Shown one piece after another: positions 9,300 to 18,340 of a stretch of DNA of 64,000 nt. The notes below the pieces were generated by a model that made no database searches, was not told the origin of the DNA, and saw only the letters and a list, made by a program, of their open reading frames with translations. Each line of letters begins with the position of its first letter. The first letter of the stretch is position 1. Source of the DNA: Pirellulaceae bacterium. GTDB lineage: Bacteria; Planctomycetota; Planctomycetia; Pirellulales; Pirellulaceae. The DNA lies in the NCBI GenBank assembly GCA_029243025.1, contig JAQWSU010000032.1:124001-188000 (forward strand), written 5' to 3'. The position numbers and the translations under genes are program-made.

Positions 9300-12143
9300 A
9301 TGCATCACAGAATTCTACCGATCGCAATTCTGCTTGCTGCGAGTTCAGTCGGCGCCTCCGATCGGAACGTCGAACGTGAGCGACTCGATTTCTTTGAATC
9401 GAAGATCCGTCCTGTCCTCGTCAAACAGTGCTATGAATGCCACGCCGTTGATTCGAAGAAGCTAAGTGGCGGTTTGCTCGTTGATTCCCGGCAAGGTTTA
9501 CTGCAGGGTGGCGAATCGGGTCCTGCTATCGTGCCAAACGCCCCGCAAGAAAGCCTGCTAATCTCCGCTCTGAAGCATGATGACTTCGAGATGCCTCCGA
9601 AAGGCAAATTATCCCAGCAGGTGATTGCTGATTTCGAAAAATGGATTGAGGACGGAGCGACTGATCCACGTGACACCACGAAGCAGGTGATCAGGCCGGA
9701 ATCCATCGATATCGCAGCCGGCCGGAAGCACTGGGCTTATCAGCCGCTCCAAACACCGGCTATCCCCAAAGTGTCGGATGCCGCCTGGCCTGCCAACGAC
9801 ATCGATCGCTTTATCCTCGCCAGGCTGGAGTCGGCGGGACTGCCACCCGGTCCCGATGCGAGGGAAATCACCCTGATCCGTCGGCTACACTTTGACCTTA
9901 TCGGCCTGCCTCCCACACCGGAGCAGATCGCTCGGTTCGTGGACAACACGTCGCCCGAGGCGTATGAGAACCTCGTTGACCAATTAATGGAATCACCCCG
10001 CTTCGGTGAACGTTGGGGCCGTCACTGGCTCGATGTATCGCGTTTCGCCGAGTCAATGTCGTTGCGTGGAGCCTTGCTCAAACATGCCTGGCGTTATCGC
10101 GACTACGTAATTGAATCGTTCAATAACGATAAGCCCTTCGATCAGTTCATCACACAGCAGCTCGCAGGCGATTTATTGGACGCATCGTCAATCGACGCAC
10201 AGCGGCAGAATCTGATCGCCACAACGTTCCTGGTAATGGGTGACGCGCTCCTGGAAAACCAAGACAAGAGCCAACTCGACATGGATGTTGTCGATGAACA
10301 GCTCGAGGCAATAGGAAAAGGGCTATTAGCCCAAACGATTACCTGCGCGCGTTGTCACGATCACAAGTTTGACCCCATTCCCACCAGTGATTACTACGCT
10401 CTGGCAGGGATTCTCAAAAACATTCAAGGTTTGACACACGCCAATGTCTCCAAGTCGATCGAAATCCCCTTACCAATTTCGGAGGAGGCAAAACGAGAAC
10501 TGGAGATCCACAATTCGACAGTCGCCAAATTGCAAAGCGAAATCAAAACGCTAAAGCTAAAAGAAGCCGGAAACGACCTGCTCCCATTGCAGGTAAAAGA
10601 CCTACCCGGTTTTGTCGTGGACAACCCAGATGCAAAAGTCATCGGCAAGTGGAGTAAATCCAACGGCATTTTGAACCGCGTAGGTTCTGAGTACCTCGTG
10701 TCTAAAACCCTTGGCAGCAAAGTCATTTACCCCGTGACCTTTCCTGGGGCAGGCAAATACGAAGTACGTATTACGATTGCCCAGCACGCAAACCGTGCCC
10801 CTCAGGCCCACGTCATCGTTCACCATACGAACGGAAAAGAATCCTTTCGCATCGACCAGAGACAGAACCCGGGCAACTTTAACGAGTCCAGCTCGGATGG
10901 CTATTTTCAATCGTTGGGTTCTTATGCATTTCCATCAGGCCAATCGGATGCGGTCGAGATTTCGGTCCAGGATAGCGGTGGCCTGGTCGTTGCCGATGCA
11001 GTTCAGTTTCTGCCGGTCGACAACGACAGCAAAGTGACAATTCCTCCGATATCTCAATCAGTCAAGGGGCTTTCACTTGCCGAACGACAGGCCCTCAAGA
11101 AGCAAATCACCGAACTGACGACGGAGCTTTCCGCCCTGAAAAAGCGAGCACCGGACAGCGAACTGGTCAATTCCGTCGTTGAAAACTCGAAGCCGGCGGA
11201 CTTAAAGATTCATATCCGTGGCAGTATCGATAATTTGGGCGCCATCGCTCCTCGCGGTATTCTGCAGGTCGCCCACTATGGCCCTGCCCCCAAGATGCCC
11301 ACCAACGCAAGCGGCCGCTTGGAACTGGCCCACTGGATCGTCGATCCGGCCAATCCGCTGACAGCCCGCGTGATGGTGAACCGCGTGTGGCACTGGCTGA
11401 TCGGCGCGGGGCTGATTCGCACTGTCGATAACTTTGGCACAACGGGTGAATCGCCCTCGCATCCCGAGTTACTCGATCATCTGGCCGTCCAATTCGTGCA
11501 ACAAGGCTGGTCTGTAAAGAAACTGATCCGGACGATTGTGCTTTCCAGAACTTACCGCCTTTCATCCATGCGAGGCGAGCAACCAGAAGACCCAGAAAAT
11601 CGACTATTGGCTCACATGAATCGTCGCCGGCTGGATGCCGAGTCACTGCGTGACACGATGCTGTCGGTTGGTGGCACATTGAATTTCGAGATGGGAGGTG
11701 CCACTTTTCCCGCCACTCTTAAAACAGACGTCGGCTTTCAGTTCCAGACACCACGGCGCAGTGTTTACGTCCCCGTATTTCGCAGTAGTTTGCCTGAGCT
11801 GTTTGAATTGTTCGATTTTGCCAATCCCAGCATGGTGACCGGTCGCCGCCACGTCAGCACAGTTGCTCCGCAAGCATTGTTTATGATGAATCATGCATTC
11901 GTTCGCTCGCAAGCCCAGCTCACTGCGGAAAGTATTTTAAACGAATCGCAACCCGAAAAAGCGAATCGCATCGACCACGCCTATCTGCTAATTCTCGGAC
12001 GCCATGCGACTGAAGAAGAGATCGCAATTTGCCACCAGTTTTTGAGTTCGGTGAATGACACGACTGAAAGCGGCCGAGTCGCGGCCTGGACACAGATGGT
12101 GCAATCCCTGTTTTCAACTATCGAATTTCGCTACATCCGTTGA
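9300..12143 (+). CDS. DUF1549/DUF1553 (PSCyt1-PSD1) secreted protein
   Basis: This is a 947-residue exported protein with a short signal peptide (residues 1-19). The PSCyt1 region has CYECH at 44-48 and DFEMPPKGKL near 95-104. The DUF1549 region has RRLHFDLIGLPP near 194-205 and a second haem-type motif, CARCHDHKFDP, at 349-359. The middle holds a beta-rich segment and a helical linker; the C-terminal DUF1553 region has NPLTARVMVNRVWHWL and FMMNH and ends FRYIR. It is a paralogue of the gene at 21-2891. The DUF1501 gene starts 15 bp downstream, the usual two-gene arrangement of this family, which implies a joint task outside the cytoplasm. The reaction is unknown. No clear ribosome binding site precedes the ATG at 9300. 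Confidence 0.93.
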   Translation: MHHRILPIAILLAASSVGASDRNVERERLDFFESKIRPVLVKQCYECHAVDSKKLSGGLLVDSRQGLLQGGESGPAIVPNAPQESLLISALKHDDFEMPPKGKLSQQVIADFEKWIEDGATDPRDTTKQVIRPESIDIAAGRKHWAYQPLQTPAIPKVSDAAWPANDIDRFILARLESAGLPPGPDAREITLIRRLHFDLIGLPPTPEQIARFVDNTSPEAYENLVDQLMESPRFGERWGRHWLDVSRFAESMSLRGALLKHAWRYRDYVIESFNNDKPFDQFITQQLAGDLLDASSIDAQRQNLIATTFLVMGDALLENQDKSQLDMDVVDEQLEAIGKGLLAQTITCARCHDHKFDPIPTSDYYALAGILKNIQGLTHANVSKSIEIPLPISEEAKRELEIHNSTVAKLQSEIKTLKLKEAGNDLLPLQVKDLPGFVVDNPDAKVIGKWSKSNGILNRVGSEYLVSKTLGSKVIYPVTFPGAGKYEVRITIAQHANRAPQAHVIVHHTNGKESFRIDQRQNPGNFNESSSDGYFQSLGSYAFPSGQSDAVEISVQDSGGLVVADAVQFLPVDNDSKVTIPPISQSVKGLSLAERQALKKQITELTTELSALKKRAPDSELVNSVVENSKPADLKIHIRGSIDNLGAIAPRGILQVAHYGPAPKMPTNASGRLELAHWIVDPANPLTARVMVNRVWHWLIGAGLIRTVDNFGTTGESPSHPELLDHLAVQFVQQGWSVKKLIRTIVLSRTYRLSSMRGEQPEDPENRLLAHMNRRRLDAESLRDTMLSVGGTLNFEMGGATFPATLKTDVGFQFQTPRRSVYVPVFRSSLPELFELFDFANPSMVTGRRHVSTVAPQALFMMNHAFVRSQAQLTAESILNESQPEKANRIDHAYLLILGRHATEEEIAICHQFLSSVNDTTESGRVAAWTQMVQSLFSTIEFRYIR

Positions 12144-12158
12144 CCAAGGTGAGATTTC

Positions 12159-13586
12159 ATGCCTCCCTTTTATAATCGCATCACTCGACGAGCAGCACTT
12201 CAGCAAGCGGCCTGCGGTTTCGGCAGCTTGGCTTTGGCCGGATTATGTGCTGACTCTGTTCAAGCGGTAAACCCGCTCAAAGCCAAAGAGCCACATCTCC
12301 GCCCCAGAGCGAAACGGATTATTTTTCTGTTTATGCAGGGTGGGCCAAGTCACGTCGACACGTACGATCACAAGCCGTTGCTCTACAAAAATGACGGCAA
12401 ACAAATGCCGTTCGATGACGCGCGGACAATCGCGAAGACGGGAAAGCGTGCAACTTCTCAGCGTGTGATGAAACCCATGTGGAAGTACAAACAATACGGA
12501 GAGTCGGGCCGACAGGTTTCTGATTTATTCTGTGAGACAGCGAAGCATTCTGACGACCTCACCTTTATTCACTCAATGCACACCGAAGGTGTGGCACACG
12601 GACCGGCTACGTTGTTCCTGCACTGTGGTTCAACCACTTTTGTGCGACCATCATTCGGCTCCTGGGTTACCTATGGCCTGGGGTCAGAGAATGAGAATTT
12701 GCCAGGCTTCATGTCCCTGGGACCGATCACCTCATCTGGCGGTGCTCGCAATTACGGTAACGCTTTTCTTCCCGCGGTAAATCAAGGCACAGCCATTGGC
12801 AAGAACGGGATGCTTGATCAGACCGCAACGATTAGGAACCTAAGCAACGCGAATTTGTCGAATAACGACCAACTAAGACAACTCCAATTTTTGCAACGTC
12901 TCAACACAGAGCAATTAAAGGGGGGAAGTCAAGACTCTGAATTTGAGGCGCTCGTCAGCTCCTACGAGTTGGCCTGGCAGATGCAAAACCATGCTCCTGA
13001 TGTGCTGGACTTAAGCCAAGAGACACAGAAAACGATGGCGATGTATGGCATCGGTGAAAAGGCGACTGACAACTTCGGCCGCCAGTGCCTGATGGCGCGC
13101 CGACTGTGCGAAAACGGCGTTCGTTTTGTACAAGTCACCTCGGGCGCTTCGGGTGAGGTTCCCAATTGGGATCAACATTCAAAATTGCCCCAACACGAAA
13201 TGCAGGCAAAGGCGGTCGACAAGCCAATCGCAGGATTGCTGCAGGACCTAAAGCAGCGTGGACTGTTGGAAGACACTATCGTCTGGTGCAGCGGTGAGTT
13301 TGGCCGCACGCCTTACGCTGAAAAAGATGGCACGGGCCGCGATCACAATGCCGATGGATTTACGACATGGCTCGCTGGCAATTGCTTGAAGTCCGGTTTC
13401 GCCCACGGTTCCACGGATGAGTTTGGGCACAAGGCAGTTGAGAACAAAGTCCACATGCACGATTTGCACGCGACGTTGCTGCACCTGCTGGGAATCGATC
13501 ACGAGCAGCTAACCTACCGATATTCAGGGCGAGACTTTCGATTGACGGATGTCCACGGGGCGCTGGTCAAGGAGATTATGACGTAG
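12159..13586 (+). CDS. DUF1501 family protein with Tat leader
   Basis: This 475-residue protein belongs to the DUF1501 family, which has a sulfatase or alkaline phosphatase-like fold. The leader ITRRAALQQAACGFGSLALAG is a twin-arginine signal. The core shows IIFLFMQGGPSHVDTYDHKP near 54-73 and, towards the C-terminus, WCSGEFGRTPYAEKDGTGRDHN and HKAVENKVHMHDLHATLLHLLG, matching the usual metal-binding motifs. Its ATG has AAGGTGAG a few bases upstream and lies 15 bp after the DUF1549/DUF1553 stop, so the two are one operon. The substrate of the family is not established. The two Tat proteins encoded at 5297-5914 would be part of its export route. Confidence 0.93.
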   Translation: MPPFYNRITRRAALQQAACGFGSLALAGLCADSVQAVNPLKAKEPHLRPRAKRIIFLFMQGGPSHVDTYDHKPLLYKNDGKQMPFDDARTIAKTGKRATSQRVMKPMWKYKQYGESGRQVSDLFCETAKHSDDLTFIHSMHTEGVAHGPATLFLHCGSTTFVRPSFGSWVTYGLGSENENLPGFMSLGPITSSGGARNYGNAFLPAVNQGTAIGKNGMLDQTATIRNLSNANLSNNDQLRQLQFLQRLNTEQLKGGSQDSEFEALVSSYELAWQMQNHAPDVLDLSQETQKTMAMYGIGEKATDNFGRQCLMARRLCENGVRFVQVTSGASGEVPNWDQHSKLPQHEMQAKAVDKPIAGLLQDLKQRGLLEDTIVWCSGEFGRTPYAEKDGTGRDHNADGFTTWLAGNCLKSGFAHGSTDEFGHKAVENKVHMHDLHATLLHLLGIDHEQLTYRYSGRDFRLTDVHGALVKEIMT

Positions 13587-13658
13587 CCTAAGCAAACGCT
13601 GCGATGCGTAAAAAATGCCCAAAACACGGTTACAAAAGATCAAAGTTAGTCCAAACGA

Positions 13659-14426
13659 TCACGCCAATCTCTTTCGCTCCCGTTCGATCGCCTGAAGCGA
13701 TTCGCCAATTGATTCACGAATCAAGCGATCCGCAAGCGAATCCAGTGGCGTGTCATCGCGATTAATAATGATTAATCTCCCGCCTCGCACTTTGGTCAAT
13801 TTCGGCAATTCGGCAGCTGGAGTCACCACCAATGATGAACCGATGGCAAATAGCAACGATGCCTCTTCGCACCATTGCACAGCCTCTTGTAAAATATCTT
13901 GCGGCAACGACTGCCCGAACGAAATGGTGGCATGTTTGAGACGGCAACAACTGCAGCTCGAACAAGTTGGAACCTGATCATGCGTCAAAAAAGACTCAAC
14001 AAGAGGCTCGGCGTCGTAGCGAGCAGAGCAATCCAAACAGATGATTTCTCGAGCCGTCCCATGCAATTCCAAAACCTGCTTCGAACCGGCCAATTGGTGT
14101 AACCCATCGATATTTTGGGTGATCACACCGTGGATCAACCCCTGCGTTTCCCAAGCTGCAATAATCTGATGCCCTACATTCGGTTGCGAATCAGCAAAAG
14201 CACGATGACCTTCTGATTTTTGCCGCCAATACTCGTGGCGAGCCTCTGGACTTGCTAGAAACTCTTCGTAGTAGACCGTCCGATACTTGGTCCAGACACC
14301 ACCGGGCGAACGGAAATCAGGAATGCCACTTTCCGTACTAATTCCCGCCCCAGTAAAGACAACGGGCTTGTTCGCCTTCATCAGCCAAGAGGCAATTTGT
14401 TTTGAAACATCCCGATCATCGACCAC
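13659..14426 (-). CDS. Sir2-family NAD-dependent protein deacylase
   Basis: This is a 255-residue sirtuin, which removes acyl groups from lysines using NAD+. The sequence has GAGIS at 26-30 with PDFRSP after it, TQNIDGLH at 103-110, the catalytic His122 in LELHG, and zinc-binding cysteines at 130/133 and 155/158 (with extra cysteines at 160-161). FGQSLP and GSSLVVTPAAELP are the later NAD-contact motifs. The start is a GTG with GGAGGG about 9 bases upstream. It is convergent with the DUF1501 gene and divergent from the SDR gene. The bacterial class is CobB-like, but the family has several acyl specificities, so I give no symbol. Confidence 0.93.
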   Translation of the reverse strand: MVDDRDVSKQIASWLMKANKPVVFTGAGISTESGIPDFRSPGGVWTKYRTVYYEEFLASPEARHEYWRQKSEGHRAFADSQPNVGHQIIAAWETQGLIHGVITQNIDGLHQLAGSKQVLELHGTAREIICLDCSARYDAEPLVESFLTHDQVPTCSSCSCCRLKHATISFGQSLPQDILQEAVQWCEEASLLFAIGSSLVVTPAAELPKLTKVRGGRLIIINRDDTPLDSLADRLIRESIGESLQAIERERKRLA

Positions 14427-14866
14427 GATTCACGACCCTCCACTTCCGTTCCAGGCTGTCAACTTCAATTACGTCGAAATAATGGTTTCGTGAAAGCCGC
14501 GTTACTTTCACTCTCATTGACGAGTTTCTCACAAAAGACGTCTGAATGCATCCTCTTCCAGCCACCCCATAAAAACGACCTCGCACGACTCATCACGCCC
14601 TTGCTTCTAGCTGGCTTGTGTCGCCAGATACCAATCACGAAGCACCCGATCACAGAAACCAATGGACTGTTTTGCTCGCGTCATCGAAATTACCAACGAC
14701 ATGCCTCCTTTCGGTCTTCAATTCAATCAACGTATATTGAAAGACTGATTGATTCGCAGCATCCGATCACCAGTGCACGATGCGGATAACTTACACCAAT
14801 TTCATCTAATCCCAATCTTTCCGGTAAGCAAAGACACCATCCAACGATTCGGAAACGAGATTCCTT
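14427..14866. other. Divergent intergenic region, 440 bp
   Basis: This lies between the sirtuin and SDR genes. No gene is supported; a 99-codon plus-strand frame at 14490 has no recognisable features. Confidence 0.5.
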
Positions 14867-15664
14867 ATGAATCAGCAGCAAGCGATCTTTGATTTATTCA
14901 ACCTTTCGGGTCGAACGGCGCTGATCACAGGCGCTTCAGGCTGGCTAGGAACATCGATGGCATCTGCGTTGGCCGAAGCAGGCTGCCGAGTTGTCGTGAC
15001 GAGCCGCCAAATTGATCGAGCTCGCCAGGTCGCCAATAGCTTGGCAACCCACGATGACCTTTCACACATCGCATTGCAACTTGATCAAATGGATCCAAAC
15101 TCGATTCAATCGAGCTTTGCGGCTGCAATTGAAGCGGTGGGAAGGCTCGATATCCTGGTCAACAACGGACTGGAACTCGTCAAACAGGATCTGAACGACA
15201 TCGATTTCGAAGGGTTCGCCCGCCATCAAGCCAATAATGCGGGCTATTTTGAACTCGCGCGCAAAATGCGGGACCATGCCGTCGAACTCGGTACCCCAGC
15301 AAGCATCGTTATGATCGGATCGATGTATGGAACCGTGGGATCCTATCCCGATACTTACCAAGGCCTGGGAACCGCCAGTTCGGTTGCTTACCATGCCCTC
15401 AAAGGAGCGACGCTGCAAATGACACGCCACCTGGCAGTGTATTGGGCAGGTGACAACGTTCGAGTCAATTGTTTGAGTCCCGGTCCATTTCCGAATCCCA
15501 ATGCGAATCCCGATATCGTCGAACGACTGAAGACCAAATCACCCATGAATCGCATGGGGCAACCCGATGAACTTAAAGGCGCCTTGCTATTGTTGACTTC
15601 CGACGCAGGCAGTTACATTACCGGCCACAATCTGGTCGTTGATGGGGGTTGGACCGCCTGGTAA
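14867..15664 (+). CDS. Short-chain dehydrogenase/reductase
   Basis: This is a 265-residue NAD(P)-dependent oxidoreductase of the SDR superfamily. The Rossmann motif is TGASGWLG (21-28), where the middle glycine sits one place earlier than in the classical TGxxxGxG. The NNAG motif reads NNG (99-101). The catalytic residues are Ser152, Tyr175 and Lys179 (YHALK). The C-terminus has the usual NCLSPGPF and VVDGGWTAW. It is similar in overall form to gluconate 5-dehydrogenase or 3-oxoacyl-ACP reductase-like SDRs; the substrate is open. It appears to be a single-gene unit with gaps of 440 bp and 1 kb on either side. Confidence 0.9.
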   Translation: MNQQQAIFDLFNLSGRTALITGASGWLGTSMASALAEAGCRVVVTSRQIDRARQVANSLATHDDLSHIALQLDQMDPNSIQSSFAAAIEAVGRLDILVNNGLELVKQDLNDIDFEGFARHQANNAGYFELARKMRDHAVELGTPASIVMIGSMYGTVGSYPDTYQGLGTASSVAYHALKGATLQMTRHLAVYWAGDNVRVNCLSPGPFPNPNANPDIVERLKTKSPMNRMGQPDELKGALLLLTSDAGSYITGHNLVVDGGWTAW

Positions 15665-16666
15665 CACAAATCGTGACAGTTGCAGCGGACTTCTTCGAAT
15701 AATTTCTGCCCCGAGTAACCCGTCTCCGGTCAAACTTCTCCGCCCAGATTACTCGCCGTTAAGGCTACCCTGATGAAACGCATCAGAATCGCACAAATCG
15801 TGAGGACACGACTGTAGCGATTCGATCATCAAACAACCTCGCTTTGACTTGTAATTCGCTTAAAAAAAGAGCTTTTTTCACCTCCCGGCGCCACAATGGT
15901 GGGGAAGATCACCTGCCCCTTTCTAAGCACATTCTTTTTCATTTTCCAGAAATCGCAGATGAGTCAGTCAACGATTCTTCGGTAACCGATCGCATCAGTA
16001 AATTACAACCTCATCACGTCGTGCCCAATTCTTCGCTGCTTGACTTCCCAACACTTACCGGATGATGCGAGGCAGATTCTCAAGTGCGTCTTTCGAGCAC
16101 CCCGTCGACCGATACTTGTCTGTCGGCAAACGCAATCATCTGCGTCGCACGCTTCGCGATATTCATGAATAATAAAAAAACAAAAGTGTCCAACCGGCGA
16201 ACTCCCGCCACCACCGGATCGAAAGAAGATCATCAATCTTCCGTTACGAGTTATATATCGATTAGTAATTCATCCGCCGAAAATGCTACACCTGGTCATA
16301 ACAACTAAAATTCACACACTCGTTATGGGGGCACTTATGATGATAATTATCCAGATCCAATCCCTCTAAGTTAACACAGTAAGATTTGGTCGTATAAAAT
16401 CTAACCATAGAGTATCTTGCAAATTGGAAAATGAGCGGTTGTGCGTTTAAGCTTCGACCGATTTGTTACTCCAACACACGAAACACGATCGCCTTGGGGG
16501 GAAGGCAAGTACGACACAGGGGGGCCAGGCATTCACTCGATTATTCGATCAGCTGCCTAGTAGACAACTTTAAAATAAATCTTAGGTAGCCAGCAGAGAT
16601 GAAAGCGACTGAGCCTTGAGGGAAATAAAATAAGATAATCCTTTAAGCTCGATGGAGGACACATCG
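15665..16666. other. Intergenic region, about 1 kb
   Basis: This has noticeably AT-rich stretches around 16150-16420. No gene is supported. A short hairpin (ctgatg/catcag, about 15771-15787) after the SDR gene is too weak to call a terminator. Confidence 0.5.
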
Positions 16667-16882
16667 ATGGCTTCAGCATTTAGCAGTAGTAATCGCAGGT
16701 TAGATTCGACGGACGATTTATATCGTCGGTTGGAAATGGAGCGAACGAGACGAATGGAATTGGAATCGTATCTACGGAGACTTTGCACTCCGCAACGCTG
16801 GGCGAAGCATTGGGCGGAGACCACAGAACCATGGAGAGAGATAATCAAACTGTTGGAACAAAGTCATAATGATACGAATTGA
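16667..16882 (+). CDS. Small hypothetical protein, 71 residues
   Basis: I do not recognise the family. The start is the ATG at 16667, because TGGAGG lies 8 bases upstream; an in-frame ATG at 16652 is inside that ribosome binding site. The protein is highly charged and probably helical (YRRLEMERTRRMELESYLRRL), followed by a Trp-rich segment with three tryptophans, RWAKHWAETTEPWREI. It has no signal peptide or membrane segment. It stands alone in a sparse region upstream of the phosphatase pseudogene. The good ribosome binding site and non-random composition favour a real gene. Confidence 0.5.
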   Translation: MASAFSSSNRRLDSTDDLYRRLEMERTRRMELESYLRRLCTPQRWAKHWAETTEPWREIIKLLEQSHNDTN

Positions 16883-17078
16883 CAGCGATTCATTCACAAC
16901 TCTGTGATTCGTTTCGCAAAATCCAGTGAAGAGTCACGGCTCGTTACGGGGCGAGCCTACTCTTTAGCTGCATGTCGATCGCTTTAGCGACTAACGGCGG
17001 CGAACGATCATTAGCATCGCTCGCTCCCAGGCAGGCGACCGACCGCTTGACGATTCACCTAACGCTGTCCAATCATCG

Positions 17079-18340
17079 TTGCGAAGGCATTCTTGCCGTT
17101 CACACACGGCATTCCCGTGCTGGTTGCTTCGAGTAAGTTATGCCTTGTCAGCATCTAACCCTTTGAAACCGTTCCAAGTCTCCTCGATATTTCGACGCCT
17201 ACTTATTTTCTTACTCTTGTTCACGATCAATCAAACGGCCGGTATCACACAGGAGGCTTTGCCCTTGCCTGAGCAAACGGTCAATCGTTTACCCGTCAGG
17301 ATCGCTTTTGGATCCTGTGCAAATCAAACGGAACCGCAACCAGTCCTGAAGACAGCATTCCGATCGCAGCCCGATATTTTCATCTATCTTGGCGACAACG
17401 TATCGGGTGACACACGTAACAAGAGGAAACTGCGCAATCAGTACCAGTAGTCGGTCGCAAGGAAGCATTCCAAGCTTTACGGCGAAACGTCACCCTCTTA
17501 TCGATTTGGGACGACCACGATTACGGTGAGAATGACGCGGGACGTGAATACCCTCAGAAGGAGGCATCACGAGAGATCTTCCTGGACTTTTGGAACGTTC
17601 CGCAAACGAGTCCGCGTCGCAAACGGCCAGGCATCGATGGAGCTCACCGGTTTGTCAGTGGAGATCGAGCTTCCCAAATCATCCTTTTAGATACGCGTAC
17701 CTTTCGCGATCCTTTATTGCGAAATTCCAACCCATTGCCTCCGAAGGCAAAATACAAGAATGATTACCGTCCGAACACTGCCCCGGGTAAGTCATTGATC
17801 AGATCAACCCTATGGCAAGGGCTCAGAACGCAATTGCTGAAACCGGCAGATCTCCGCATTATCAGTTCATCAATTCAATTCGCACATCAATACAACGGAT
17901 GGAGATCTTGGACCAACCTACGCCGCGAGCGGGAAAAAATTTTCAACCTAATTCGAGATACGCAGGCAGCTGGCATGGTTTTTATTTCGGGAGATGTGCA
18001 TTGGGGAGAGATTTCAATGCGAAAATCACCGCATACCTAACCCCCTGCACGATATCACGGCGAGTGGAATCACTAAAGAATGGGAAACAGTCGAACCCGA
18101 CATCGATCGGGTAGTCGGCCCGGCCGTGCAGGCGAATCATTTTGGCCTGATCGCGATCGACTGGCAACAAGCTGTCCCGCCACACTCACGCTGCAAATCA
18201 TCGATGTTAGCGGGGCTGCGAGACTATCCCACAAAGTTGACCGAAGCGACTTACAATTTTCGCGAAGCAGTCATCGGATTGTCCCTGTGCGCAATGCGAC
18301 ACTTCTCTCATCGTCGCAAGTAGAACACGAAGTCAACTAG
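17079..18340 (+). pseudogene. PhoD-like phosphatase/phosphodiesterase, frameshifted remnant
   Basis: Pieces of a secreted PhoD-like alkaline phosphatase lie in order but in changing frames. The first piece (17079-17450) has a signal-like segment, IAFGSCANQ and IFIYLGDNVSGDT, then stops. The next piece, in another frame from about 17455 to 18040, has WDDHDYGENDAGREYP, LLDTRTFRD and VFISGDVHWGEIS. A third frame carries PLHDITASGITKEWE and ANHFGLIAIDW, and the last returns to the second frame with ATLTLQIIDVSG. At least three frame changes are needed, and about ten residues are missing at the first junction. The metal-site motifs themselves are still legible, so decay is probably recent. The end runs 4 bp into the convergent SthA gene. 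Confidence 0.85.

Noticed and set aside
14490-14789. Possible 99-residue gene
   Set aside because: Lies in the divergent promoter region between the sirtuin and SDR genes; no features support it.
15771-15787. Hairpin ctgatg/catcag as SDR terminator
   Set aside because: Only 6 bp with no T run, too weak.
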